The notes below the pieces were generated by a model that saw only the letters and a program-made list of their open reading frames with translations, ran no database searches and was not told the origin of the DNA. From contig QKMZ01000006.1 in assembly GCA_003242885.1 (NCBI GenBank), positions 1 through 64,000 of the forward strand: a stretch of 64,000 nt of DNA, given 5' to 3'. Below, one piece after another: positions 55,641-64,000 of this stretch. Position 1 is the stretch's first letter. Each line of letters opens with the position of its first letter. The DNA comes from Candidatus Melainabacteria bacterium (GTDB lineage: Bacteria; Cyanobacteriota; Vampirovibrionia; Obscuribacterales; Obscuribacteraceae). Both the position numbers and the translations under genes were made by a program.

Positions 55641-55828
55641 CTGCCTGCTGACTTAACCTGGTATGGATATGAATAACGGCTCGATTCGCAAGAGAAATCA
55701 AGCTGTTTGCGGTCTTGTTTCAACAGGTCGATAGCGATCCTTTACTGTGCGGAAAGTAATTGAATATCGCTGTTCTTTTACCGGCGCTAGGCTGTGCTGC
55801 CACACTGAACGCCCGGTTGCTGCAATTT

Positions 55829-56458
55829 CTACGCCGACTTTTCTTCCTGTGTTTCGATAAATTGTTGCAATCCGTGTGGATTGATGTCCGGCTCTATCAG
55901 TTGATAGACACCAGATTGGGTAAATCCGCACTTCACGTGGCTAGCCAAACTTGGACGAGCGCGCATCACTTGCGAATCCGTCATTGCCGGTCGCGCTCTT
56001 AAAATTTGCGAATCACTCAATGACGGCGATGGTAAATAAACAACGTTGTTATACTGCGCTTCTTCAATCTCATCTATCAATTGAAGTTGCGGTACTTGCT
56101 CTTCTGGCTGAGTATCTGCTCCGATTGTTTTGAAAGTGCCAGATTGACAGGCTTGCAAATTGTCGTAGGTTTTTCTTGGGTCGAGCTTTACAGTAACCGG
56201 CTTTTCCCGCAGCTTTTGCGAGCAAACTGTAATGTAAGTTTCATTCAAACTTTGCTTGAATTTCGCATTTAGATCTTCGACTACGATTTTGTCTTGGCGG
56301 GAGTTTGGACGATAGAAAATTCTTTGAAAAAGCTCAACAGGAGCCATAGTTATCTCAGTAACGTACTTAACTGCAGGACGTGCGGCATTTGCAACCCGCC
56401 GCGTCCATTTCTGTTTTTCCGTTGCTAAGTCAATATTGATATTCGAGGCGGCGCACAT
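55829..56458 (-). CDS. Hypothetical protein with DSQ-RARP repeats
   Basis: This 209-residue protein has a strong ribosome site (GGAGGAAAGGAAAA). The N-terminus is basic without a signal peptide (NINIDLATEKQKWTRRVANA). Charged helices follow, and two tandem units DSQILRARPAM and DSQVMRARPSL occur near 150-170. The end contains HVKCGFTQSGVYQLIEPDINPHG. No family is recognised. It is convergent with the nucleotidyltransferase gene. Confidence 0.6.
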   Translation of the reverse strand: MCAASNINIDLATEKQKWTRRVANAARPAVKYVTEITMAPVELFQRIFYRPNSRQDKIVVEDLNAKFKQSLNETYITVCSQKLREKPVTVKLDPRKTYDNLQACQSGTFKTIGADTQPEEQVPQLQLIDEIEEAQYNNVVYLPSPSLSDSQILRARPAMTDSQVMRARPSLASHVKCGFTQSGVYQLIEPDINPHGLQQFIETQEEKSA

Positions 56459-56825
56459 TTTTCCTTTCCTCCAGGGCGATTACAATGCGCATCGACCGTT
56501 AACTGTGTCTAAGGTTCCGCGAATTCCCGCGGGAAATTCGATTAAATCGAGGCTTTTGCTAGTAACTCATCGAACACAACCGTCACTTTTTTGCGCAAAT
56601 TTTTTTGACGCGAAGCCGGAAGCGCTTGAAAGGATTACTGCGTAGTCAGTGTCAATTCACACTCGAAGTTCCTTAATTCCGACCGAAAACGCAGATTAAA
56701 TCAGTTCGTCGGAAGAAAGTCTGATATCTTACCGAGTGATGTTCTGTGGAGAGCTTGACAGCTTTGCCTTCTGGCTCGGCTGAGGTTCTCAACTGAAAAG
56801 ATCACATGCAATCTGGGGGAGCAAC
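56459..56825. other. Intergenic region of divergent genes
   Basis: No gene is supported. A near-palindrome GAATTCCCGCGGGAAATTC lies at 56520-56538 and may be an operator; its binder is unknown. GGGGAGC just before 56826 is part of the ribosome site of the next gene. Confidence 0.35.
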
Positions 56826-58184
56826 ATGGGAACGACTCTGGCGCAAGCACGCAACACCACGCTGACCGAAAAGGAAGCGTATGAGTTGAGCAAGGAAGCT
56901 TACATCTACTTCTATTCGCTGATGAGCATGGAAATCACTCGGCTTCAATGCACAAACCTGAAAGCAGGAGAAAAGCCCGGGCATGGTCCTGCAAATACAT
57001 TTGCTCACATACGCGCTTACCCCGATGCCGATTTTAGAACGGTTGTACGCCCAAACTTCGACACGTTGTATTCGTCGGCATGGCTCGACTTGACGGCAGA
57101 ACCCATGATCGTGACCATTCCGGATGCCGACAATCGTTACTACCTGCTTCCTCTGTTGGACATGTGGTCTGATGTTTTCGCTTCACCAGGTTGGCGGACT
57201 TCCGGCACACATGAGCAGCACTATGCTGTGGTGCCAAGAGGCTGGAGTGGCAAGTTGCCTGATGGCGTCGAGAAAATCGAGGCGCCGACGCCTTTTGTAT
57301 GGATCATTGGTCGCACAAAAACAGACGGACCAGATGACTATGCCGCCGTGCATAAATTCCAAGACGGCATGAAGATCACGCCGCTTTCGCAGTGGGGTAA
57401 AAGTGTTTCTTTGCCTGAGTTCAAGTCCAACCCGGATGTCGACATGAAGACGCCACCACTTGAGCAAGTGAACAGTATGTCCGCTGAGAAATACTTCTCT
57501 ATGGCGTGCGAACTGATGGCCCGCTACTCTCCGCACTTGACGGATTGGTCGACAACAGAGCGACTGAAAAAGATCGGCATCGAGAGTGGCAAGAAATTTG
57601 ACATGTCGCGTTTTGAGAAGAACATTCAAGAGGCTATTAAAAAGGGCGTTACAGATGCGCTCAAACAAATGGTCGAGAAAATTAAGTTCATGGGACGTCC
57701 GGTCAACGGCTGGAACATGAACACAGACAGCATGGGTGTGTATGGCTCATATTATTTGAAACGAGCCATCGTTGCGATGGTTGGCTTAGGTGCCAATCAG
57801 CCAGAAGACGCTGTTTATCCACTCAATATCGCTGACTCCAATGTAGAGCCGTTGCATGGTGAAAACAAATACGTGCTCCATTTTGAAGCTGATGAAATTC
57901 CGCCGGTTGAGGCTTTCTGGTCATTGACCATGTATGACAAAGATGGCTTCCAATCCGCAAATGCGATAAATAGATTTGCTATTAGCTCATGGATGCCATT
58001 GAAAAAGAATGCGGACGGCTCGTTGGACATCTACATTCAGAACGAGAATCCAGGTGCTGATAAAGAATCAAATTGGCTGCCGGCACCGAAAACTGAGTTA
58101 GGTGTGACTATGAGATTGTATGCACCGCAGCCTGTTGTCTTGACCGGCGACTGGAATCCACCTGCAATCGACAAAGTGAAATAG
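56826..58184 (+). CDS. DUF1254/DUF1214 domain protein
   Basis: This 452-residue protein has the two-domain layout of the family. The DUF1254 part (about 15-150) includes YIYFYSLMSMEITR, VVRPNFDTLYSSAWLDL and YYLLPLLDMWSDVFASPG. The DUF1214 part (about 330-440) has PPVEAFWSLTMYDKDGF, NAINRFAIS and NWLPAP. No signal peptide is seen at the chosen start, which is unusual as many homologues are exported. The reaction is unknown. Confidence 0.9.
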   Translation: MGTTLAQARNTTLTEKEAYELSKEAYIYFYSLMSMEITRLQCTNLKAGEKPGHGPANTFAHIRAYPDADFRTVVRPNFDTLYSSAWLDLTAEPMIVTIPDADNRYYLLPLLDMWSDVFASPGWRTSGTHEQHYAVVPRGWSGKLPDGVEKIEAPTPFVWIIGRTKTDGPDDYAAVHKFQDGMKITPLSQWGKSVSLPEFKSNPDVDMKTPPLEQVNSMSAEKYFSMACELMARYSPHLTDWSTTERLKKIGIESGKKFDMSRFEKNIQEAIKKGVTDALKQMVEKIKFMGRPVNGWNMNTDSMGVYGSYYLKRAIVAMVGLGANQPEDAVYPLNIADSNVEPLHGENKYVLHFEADEIPPVEAFWSLTMYDKDGFQSANAINRFAISSWMPLKKNADGSLDIYIQNENPGADKESNWLPAPKTELGVTMRLYAPQPVVLTGDWNPPAIDKVK

Positions 58185-58234
58185 GACCGAAGCATCTCGC
58201 GAGCGACTTGTGTGGCTGCACGTTCGAGCGAAGC

Positions 58235-58407
58235 GTAGCGTCGCCGCCATGCGTTGACGATTCAACTAATGTAGTGTCGCCGCCATGCGTCGACGGTTCC
58301 AACTAATGTAGTGTCGCCGCCATGCGTCGACGGTTCCAACTAATGTAGGGTCGCCGCCATGCGTCGACGGTTCCAACTAATGTAGGGTCGACGCCATGCG
58401 TCGACCT
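58235..58407. repeat. 37-bp tandem repeat array (GTCGAC palindrome units)
   Basis: Five head-to-tail units lie between convergent genes: 58235-58270 (36 bp), 58271-58307, 58308-58344, 58345-58381, and a truncated last copy 58382-58407. Each unit starts GTAG, contains TCGCCGCCATGCGTCGACGG and ends TTCCAACTAAT. The last carries GTCGACGCCATGCGTCGACC as at 928. Copy-to-copy identity is very high (1-3 changes), which suggests recent expansion. Confidence 0.9.
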
Positions 58408-58411
58408 TTCT

Positions 58412-59380
58412 TTATCCGTGCTCTGCAAGCCAGTTTTCGATGGTACGAAGCACGAGCGGTTTGATAAAGGAGGTTCCAACTAGGATGTGACCAGACCCAT
58501 TCACTGGCACAAACTTCTTGTCGCGCGCGCGCACAGCTTGAAAGACTGGTTCTGCTGAAGCAGGAAGAACAATTTGATCTGCTGTGCCTTGTATAACGAG
58601 CACTGGAATTGACGACGGAAGCTTCGCTGCCCGTACAGGCATTTCCTTGATAAAGCTCATCGTGCCTAGCAGTTGCGATGCGGACTGCGTTTTCTTCGCC
58701 AGCGGATCGTTGATCATCTCCTGCGCGACTCTATCGTCGTCTGAGAGATAGTGTTGAAGATAAGGTCTGATGTCTACTTGTGTCACAAATGTCGCCATGC
58801 CCTTTATAAACTTCGAGCCCATGACGGCCGGATTGTGGAAGCTGGGCTGCGAGCCGGCAGCGCAAAGAATGATGCCCCTCACCCCATCCGACTGTTTCGC
58901 AACAGCACTCATCACGACTCCGCTACCTGTACTCTCGCCAAGGCAATAAATACTCGTCTTCTTGTATTTTTTATGCAGCAATGAAAGTATTTTTGCGAGA
59001 TCGTCGCAGCTGCTTTGTAGGTTTTCTTCCATGCTCGCGTCGGTTTCTTCCCAACGTCCATGTCCTCGCAAATCCGGCGCAACTACCAGATATCCTTGTT
59101 TCGCAAAAGTCTGCCCGATAGATGTCATCGCACCAGCATCTTGTGCAAAACCATGAACAGCGACGACAATGCCCTTAAGTTGGTTAACCGAGTCATCTTT
59201 CCATTCGTAGATGGGAACACCTGCTGCTTGCGAGACCTTCGATCGGTCGTCCTTCACGACTTCTGCAAACGCTGGTCTGAATATTTCACAAGCCATTAAC
59301 GTGACCAGAAGGAAAACTATCGCTGGCAGCGAAGCATCCAAACTGGTGCTATAGAACCTAGGTTTTCTTCCCGCAAACAT
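58412..59380 (-). CDS. Alpha/beta hydrolase, membrane-anchored or exported
   Basis: This reads as 322 residues from ATG 59380. A hydrophobic N-terminal segment (about 16-33, VFLLVTLMACEIF) is an anchor or signal. Monoacylglycerol lipase-like features follow: oxyanion GIVVAVHGFAQDAGAM, nucleophile GESTGSG (Ser), acid Asp in VIQGTADQIVLP and His in GSGHILVG. The catalytic triad is complete. Substrate unknown. The frame is open to 59479 but with no features. Confidence 0.85.
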   Translation of the reverse strand: MFAGRKPRFYSTSLDASLPAIVFLLVTLMACEIFRPAFAEVVKDDRSKVSQAAGVPIYEWKDDSVNQLKGIVVAVHGFAQDAGAMTSIGQTFAKQGYLVVAPDLRGHGRWEETDASMEENLQSSCDDLAKILSLLHKKYKKTSIYCLGESTGSGVVMSAVAKQSDGVRGIILCAAGSQPSFHNPAVMGSKFIKGMATFVTQVDIRPYLQHYLSDDDRVAQEMINDPLAKKTQSASQLLGTMSFIKEMPVRAAKLPSSIPVLVIQGTADQIVLPASAEPVFQAVRARDKKFVPVNGSGHILVGTSFIKPLVLRTIENWLAEHG

Positions 59381-59530
59381 TGGTTTTCCAGAGGTATGTT
59401 CAGGGTGCCAATAAACCTTCTGACGTATCGCCGAACGTTTTGAGCCAATGACAGCCCTACCGAGGGGCGACCGTAACATTCGGCTTTGATATGATCTCTT
59501 GCCTTAATAAAAAGTGTCGGAGACGAAAAA

Positions 59531-60328
59531 TTGAGAATTCTGCTAACGATTGCACTGATAATGCTGGCTTGTACACCTGCGTTTGCTCAAGAATGGGCGA
59601 AGAAAAAGCTGGAAAGTTCTCCGCGACATTCCGAGTGGGTTACCGTGAAGCACGGCGGCAGAGAAGTGAAGTCGTTCGTCGTATATCCCGAAAAGAAAGA
59701 GCGGGCGGCGACTGTTCTTCTCATTCATGAAATTTTCGGGCTTACCGAGTGGGTCCGCCTGGTTGCCGATGAGCTTGCTGCTAATGGCTACATCGCAATT
59801 GCGCCGGATTTGCTGTCGGGCATGGCGCAGAACAAAGGTGGAACAGAGTCATTTGGCGGTGATGATAATGCGAGGAAAGCCGTTTCCCAACTGCCTCCCG
59901 ATCAAGTGACGAACGATCTCAATGCTGTTCTCAATTACATAACAAAAGTGCCGGCTGCAAATGGGAAGATGGCGGTTGCAGGATTTTGCTGGGGCGGAAC
60001 ACAAACCTTCCGCTACGCCACCAACTGTGACGACATCAAGGCTTTTCACGTTTTCTATGGTTCTGCACCCACTGATGAGAGCGCACTTTCGAAGATAAAC
60101 GCGCCAATCTACGGCTACTACGCCGAAAACGACGCGCGCATCGGTGCGACCTTGGATGCCACCGCCAATCAGATGAGTAAGTTGAAAAAGACCTTCACGC
60201 CTGTGACTTACAAAGGTGCAGGTCATGGGTACATGCGTGCCGGTGAAGCACCCGATGCCACAGAAGCCAATAAGGCGGCTCGCGCCGCCTCATGGGAGAG
60301 AATGTTGAAATTGCTCAAGTCAATTTAG
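59531..60328 (+). CDS. Exported dienelactone hydrolase family protein
   Basis: This 265-residue enzyme has a signal peptide (MRILLTIALIMLACTPAFA). The DLH core shows LLIHEIFGLTEWVR, nucleophile GFCWGGTQTFRY (Cys in place of Ser, as in the family), Asp in YYAENDARIG and His in GAGHGYMRAG. It hydrolyses esters or lactones in the periplasm. The TTG start lacks a strong ribosome site. It diverges from the hydrolase at 59380. Confidence 0.9.
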   Translation: MRILLTIALIMLACTPAFAQEWAKKKLESSPRHSEWVTVKHGGREVKSFVVYPEKKERAATVLLIHEIFGLTEWVRLVADELAANGYIAIAPDLLSGMAQNKGGTESFGGDDNARKAVSQLPPDQVTNDLNAVLNYITKVPAANGKMAVAGFCWGGTQTFRYATNCDDIKAFHVFYGSAPTDESALSKINAPIYGYYAENDARIGATLDATANQMSKLKKTFTPVTYKGAGHGYMRAGEAPDATEANKAARAASWERMLKLLKSI

Positions 60329-60351
60329 AACAATTTAGATACCGAACGCGC

Positions 60352-60921
60352 TTAGAATACGCGGTTGAGCAATCTTCCAACTGTGGATTGTGAATATCCG
60401 AAGTTGTTGTTGTACGGATTATTGTAGTTATTGCCGAATATTCCGTTGCGCACGTTATTCAGCAATCCGCCGTTGTTATAGCCGGCGTTATTGAAGTAGC
60501 CGTTGTTGTAAGCGCTGTTGAAGCCATTTCCGCATTGGTTGCCGTTGAGGAAATTGTTGGCGTTATTGAAGAAGCCATTGTTATTGCGTCTGTGTTTGCG
60601 CTTGTGATGACCGTATGCATTGCCATTACCATTGCATCTGCCATTGTTGAAATTCGCGCTGTTAGCCAGCTGATTGTTGTAGAGCTGGTTCAAATAGGCG
60701 TTGTTGAGGTTTTGGTTGTTGTAATTGTATGGATTATTGCCATAAAACTGCTGTTGCGCCGCCAAATTCTGGTTGTTTGCCATGTTCTGCATGTACATTT
60801 GCATAGCCATCTGATTCAACTGTTGTTTGTTATCTTTAGCCTGAGCTTCTGTAGGCGCGAAGGCAGTGCTCGCAAGTGCAATGACACCAGCGACAAGACC
60901 GAGGGCGATTTGTTTTTTCAT
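60352..60921 (-). CDS. Exported Asn-rich protein
   Basis: This reads as 189 residues from ATG 60921 with AAGGAG upstream. A signal peptide (MKKQIALGLVAGVIALAST, ending AQA) is followed by a Met/Gln-rich stretch. More than 100 residues dominated by Asn, Tyr, Gly and Phe follow (NNNGFFNNANNFLNGN and the like). A His/Lys/Arg patch HHKRKHRR lies in the middle. The composition is prion-like, and it may form a surface or adhesive layer. No family is recognised. It converges with the dienelactone hydrolase gene. Confidence 0.75.
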   Translation of the reverse strand: MKKQIALGLVAGVIALASTAFAPTEAQAKDNKQQLNQMAMQMYMQNMANNQNLAAQQQFYGNNPYNYNNQNLNNAYLNQLYNNQLANSANFNNGRCNGNGNAYGHHKRKHRRNNNGFFNNANNFLNGNQCGNGFNSAYNNGYFNNAGYNNGGLLNNVRNGIFGNNYNNPYNNNFGYSQSTVGRLLNRVF

Positions 60922-61103
60922 TGGGGGGCTCCTTGGGCACACCTTGCATTCACAAGACCCAGTGACGCTGGCCCGAAAAAAATGTGTCCGGGCTGTCAAG
61001 ATTTAATGAAACACGCCGAGGCTGGGAAGGAAATACATAGGCGCAGAAGCAGAAAAAGGCTTGGAAAGGTGGATTATCTGGCACTATCAGGAATCAAAGT
61101 TCT

Positions 61104-61655
61104 ATGAAAACTCAGTATTACACGGCGACTAGTCTTGACGGTTATATCGCCGATGCGGACAACTCGCTGGATTGGCTGATGCAATTTGGTGAGCCGGGCG
61201 AGAGTTATCCTCCGTTTATCGCAGAGGTGGGAGCGATTGCAATGGGTTCGACCACCTATGAGTGGTTGCTGGAACACGAAATCTACAAGGATAAAGAAAA
61301 CCCAAAACCCTGGCCCTATAGGCAGCCATCATGGGTTTTCTCCAGTAGAACACTAAAGAAAGTTCCGAACGCAGATATACACTTTTGTAAGGGCGATGTA
61401 GTGCCAATTTATAACGAGATGGTGAAAGCGGCAGAAGGTAAGAATATTTGGATTGTGGGAGGCGGTGAGTTAGCAGGTCAATTCTACGACAAAGGATTGT
61501 TGGACGAACTTATCATTACCATTACTCCTGTAACGCTCGGTGGTGGCGCACCACTTTTGCCACGCAAAATTGCCGCACCGCCACTAAAGCTGGTGGCAGT
61601 GCAGCAATACGGAAAGCACTACGTTGAAGTCCGTTACGAGGTAGCTAAAGTTTGA
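61104..61655 (+). CDS. Dihydrofolate reductase/RibD C-terminal domain-like protein
   Basis: This 183-residue protein belongs to the DHFR-like RibD-C family. Motifs are YYTATSLDGYIAD at the start, AIAMGSTTYEWLL, the NADPH loop NIWIVGGGELAGQF and ELIITITPVTLGGGAPLLP. The physiological substrate of these stand-alone reductases is generally unknown. Its stop is four bases from that of the convergent small exported protein gene. Confidence 0.9.
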   Translation: MKTQYYTATSLDGYIADADNSLDWLMQFGEPGESYPPFIAEVGAIAMGSTTYEWLLEHEIYKDKENPKPWPYRQPSWVFSSRTLKKVPNADIHFCKGDVVPIYNEMVKAAEGKNIWIVGGGELAGQFYDKGLLDELIITITPVTLGGGAPLLPRKIAAPPLKLVAVQQYGKHYVEVRYEVAKV

Positions 61656-61659
61656 GCCT

Positions 61660-62022
61660 TTAGAAATGTCGCCCGTGGTGACGGTTTCTATAACGTGTGT
61701 CGAAGTCGTTCAACTGCACGTTGATATCATTGCTTATTCTGGAGAGTTCGCTATTCAAGCGAGCACGTTCTCTAAACGAAAGGTTTCCAGAGCTTCTAAA
61801 TTGGGCCTCTAGCGAGTTCAATCTACGCATTTTTGTTCGTAAATTGAAAGCTTCAGATCGGGTCAATCTACCACTTCGAACACCTGCATTTATTCGCTGC
61901 TCAAGTCTTGCTTGAGCTTGGTTGATATTGCCGAAACCTGCAAACATTTGAGCTTGCGCAGGTGTGATCAAAGTCGTTGTAGCGATAAGACCGAGTGCGG
62001 CAATAGACAAAAGACGTTTCAT
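61660..62022 (-). CDS. Small exported helical protein
   Basis: This 120-residue protein has a signal peptide (MKRLLSIAALGLIATTTLIT, ending AQA). The mature part is Arg/Asn/Glu-rich and helical: RINAGVRSGRLTRSEAFNLR, then RMRR-type repeats and a His-rich end (NRHHGRHF). The motif SGRLTRSEAFNLR occurs in several small exported bacterial proteins of unknown function. GGAGG lies directly before the ATG. Confidence 0.75.
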   Translation of the reverse strand: MKRLLSIAALGLIATTTLITPAQAQMFAGFGNINQAQARLEQRINAGVRSGRLTRSEAFNLRTKMRRLNSLEAQFRSSGNLSFRERARLNSELSRISNDINVQLNDFDTRYRNRHHGRHF

Positions 62023-62358
62023 AATGCCTCCTTTATTGGTAATCCAGCGCGTGCCAGCGTCCTAAAAATTTTAGTTGCAGCTGGCGCCTTGCGCTTCTGC
62101 TGGAAACTTAGACGCGATTGAGGGTGGTTTGATTCCATATCCGCGAAATCTTGAATGAGCTTTACATCAGCTTCTTGAAGGGAACAAACACCTATCCCTC
62201 AGGTAAGTTAATCGATAAAAATTACCTGTTTCAACGCCAGCCGTTCGAGATTAAAAGCACCCGGGCAAACGTCTAACTACGTATTTTCCCCACTGATTTT
62301 AATGATTTAGATCCTTAATATGGGCCTCTGATCATTACCTTGCGTGATTTAAATAGAC
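62023..62358. other. Gap between divergent genes
   Basis: No gene or RNA structure is supported. It holds the presumed promoters for the exported protein gene (leftward) and the large gene starting at 62359. Confidence 0.3.
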
Positions 62359-64000
62359 ATGGACAGTGGCGCAGACATACGCCCAGCCGACCAGCCTCGC
62401 GCGGCTTCGGAAGGTACCTGGCTTCAAGAAAATGTCTGGAAACCTATGGTTGCCGGAAGCGGTGTTCTGCAGGTCTACAACACGTTTGCTAGCGAGAATA
62501 ACAAGGCTGAGATCCCGCAGGTTCATCATGCTCAGGTCGGCACAGTCGACTGGATGACGCAAAATGTTTCGTCGGCGGCTGGCGCGATTCTTCCTTACGT
62601 TTTAGCCGGTAAGGCTATGGGCGCAGGTATGCGTGGAGTCGGTGCAAAGCTCGGCGCAGAAGGCGCTCTTGGACGCGCACTCGCTAGCTACCGCGGCGCG
62701 CTTGTGTTGGGTGCTGGCGCCTACGACTTCACCAAAGCGCCCAACCTCGGCGAGACCCGAGTCGGAAATGCCATTGGCACGATGACTGCTTTCACAGTGT
62801 TCGAAGTTGGCAATTCCAAATTGGGATTGAACAAAGGTTTGCCGATGATGACTTCGAGCGTGAAGGAGTTCACGAAGCAAGTTGCAGGACGCTCTCTTGT
62901 TGGTGCCGTAGGTGCTACTTCAGGACTTGAAGCTTCTCACCTCTACAGTACCGGCAGATTTGCTGATGCGAAAGATGCATACAACGCAATGGCAACTGGT
63001 GCCTTCCTGAATACGGCGCTGCCTGTGGTGCAACATGGTGCAGGCAAGGCAATTGATGGATTTAACAATGCCACCGTCCGTGGTGTACCAGTCAATCGGT
63101 ACTTGCAAAACAGAGGGTGGGAAAACACGCCTGAATTGAAGGACGTAGCCAAAAATCACCTCTTCGCGAGAGTTCTCGATGTAAAGCCTGACCAAACCGT
63201 TAAGCCGGGTTCCAACAGAGTCGAAATGACTCCGCAAGATACGCCCGCCAACTTGGCCGCAAAACTCTCCGAGCTGAAGAAGTCGTATGAATCTGCAAAG
63301 TCTAATGAATCTGCAAAAGTTGATGAAGTCGCGAAGCTCAATGAAGTCGCCAAGCCTCTTGAGCGTGTTGCACTAACCGAAGAACAGGCAAAGACTCTAC
63401 GGAGCGCTGCCGACTTTGCGCACGAGTTGACGGCTAGGTTTCCTCAAGTCGATGCTAATGGAAATATCAATTATTATCTTGCCGGTTCTCTCGCCACTAT
63501 GCTGTTGATTGAAGGTGGCGGCAAGATGGTTCCGACAAAAGGCACCGCACTTCCATCGTTCGAACCTGCGAATGCTGTTTCAATACCAGAAGCAGGCATG
63601 AATCATCTTTCGACCTTCATTCGCAAGATTGGCGATCTCGATTACTTGCCGCTTAAGGACTATGCAAAGCAAGAAGTGAAGCTCGGGAAAGGGGGGGCGG
63701 GTCCGGCGTTTGATGAACTTACGCCTTCAGCGCGTGACGTGTTTAAAGAGTCTCGCGACGGCAGCAAAGTTATGGCTGATCCTGTTGCTTCAAAAGGCGA
63801 TCACACGGGCGTCGCAATTGAAGTTGGCGGTAAGACTTTCTATATAGCCAATCCTATTGATGCGCTGGCATACAAGCTGATTCATGCTGCGGAGTCATTT
63901 GGTTCGAATGAATCAAAAGTTCCGACAATGAACAAAGATTTTTCAGCCTTGCTCAATGGGCTCGAGAGTGTTTATCCTCGCGAAACTCTAGTAAACGCAG
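62359..64000 (+). CDS. Large hypothetical protein, partial (runs off window end)
   Basis: This reads as at least 547 residues without a stop from an ATG at 62359, which is preceded by an in-frame TAA. The ribosome site is weak. The first third has Gly/Ala-rich hydrophobic helices (SSAAGAILPYVLAGKAMGAG, GNAIGTMTAFTVFEVGN). A coiled-coil-like charged repeat follows around 300-330 (SYESAKSNESAKVDEVAKLN). A globular second half follows (FAHELTARFP, YLAGSLATMLLIEGGGKM, GKTFYIANPIDALAYKLIH). No family is recognised. It has the layout of a surface or toxin-like modular protein, which is a guess. Confidence 0.75.
   Translation, partial: MDSGADIRPADQPRAASEGTWLQENVWKPMVAGSGVLQVYNTFASENNKAEIPQVHHAQVGTVDWMTQNVSSAAGAILPYVLAGKAMGAGMRGVGAKLGAEGALGRALASYRGALVLGAGAYDFTKAPNLGETRVGNAIGTMTAFTVFEVGNSKLGLNKGLPMMTSSVKEFTKQVAGRSLVGAVGATSGLEASHLYSTGRFADAKDAYNAMATGAFLNTALPVVQHGAGKAIDGFNNATVRGVPVNRYLQNRGWENTPELKDVAKNHLFARVLDVKPDQTVKPGSNRVEMTPQDTPANLAAKLSELKKSYESAKSNESAKVDEVAKLNEVAKPLERVALTEEQAKTLRSAADFAHELTARFPQVDANGNINYYLAGSLATMLLIEGGGKMVPTKGTALPSFEPANAVSIPEAGMNHLSTFIRKIGDLDYLPLKDYAKQEVKLGKGGAGPAFDELTPSARDVFKESRDGSKVMADPVASKGDHTGVAIEVGGKTFYIANPIDALAYKLIHAAESFGSNESKVPTMNKDFSALLNGLESVYPRETLVNA

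Noticed and set aside
58235..58407. CRISPR array
   Set aside because: The 37-bp units are contiguous without spacers, and no cas genes are present.

Overview
The window most likely comes from a non-photosynthetic member of the cyanobacterial phylum (Vampirovibrionia/'Melainabacteria', possibly Obscuribacterales). The main evidence is an RNA polymerase operon read leftward as rpoB-rpoC1-rpoC2, in which beta-prime is split into two proteins. This split is a hallmark of the cyanobacterial lineage, and nothing photosynthetic is seen. The assignment below phylum level is inference. Many genes encode small exported proteins or lipoproteins, and palindromic repeats related to GTCGAC-GCCATGC-GTCGAC recur between genes.

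Region by region. 1-0.76 kb: a partial DDE transposase and its element end. 0.95-10.4 kb: rpoC2, rpoC1 and rpoB with a near-consensus promoter. 10.78 kb: a selenocysteine tRNA (anticodon TCA). 11-16 kb: Xer-type recombinase, class A penicillin-binding protein and a Ste24-like protease. 16-21 kb: nucleoside transporter, carbon-starvation peptide transporter and a PH-like membrane protein. 21.1-22.5 kb: two overlapping exported TPR-thioredoxin paralogues. One has an ordinary WCSTC centre. The other has an in-frame TGA exactly where the first catalytic cysteine of WCGPC belongs, so it is predicted to be a selenoprotein. 23-26.5 kb: zinc-ribbon protein, exported von Willebrand A protein and small proteins. 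26.7-37.9 kb: four tyrosine/dual-specificity phosphatase-like proteins (two lipoproteins, one or both with altered catalytic loops) around DNA polymerase IV, a lipid kinase-like gene and a complete four-gene YbhGFSR-type ABC exporter operon. 38-41 kb: two aldo/keto reductases, an ArfB-like ribosome rescue hydrolase and an esterase. 42-50 kb: secreted low-complexity and octapeptide-repeat proteins, an M48 protease, a DUF5076-like pair, a probable pseudokinase-TPR protein and a large exported protein. 50-56 kb: YbaK-like deacylase, GNAT, LysR regulator, flavin-reductase-like and DJ-1-like genes, a stand-alone LigD phosphoesterase domain and a sugar nucleotidyltransferase. 56-64 kb: DUF1254/DUF1214 protein, a 37-bp tandem repeat array, two alpha/beta hydrolases, an Asn-rich exported protein, a RibD/DHFR-like protein, and a large unrecognised protein that runs off the window.

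The most notable system is the selenocysteine pair: a tRNA-Sec gene and, about 11 kb away, a thioredoxin-fold protein whose reading frame only makes sense if UGA is read as selenocysteine. A candidate bacterial SECIS hairpin lies just 3' of that UGA. A conventional gene caller would split this gene in two. The cluster of exported phosphatase-like proteins is the second distinctive theme. All calls rest on reading the sequence; no database search was made.
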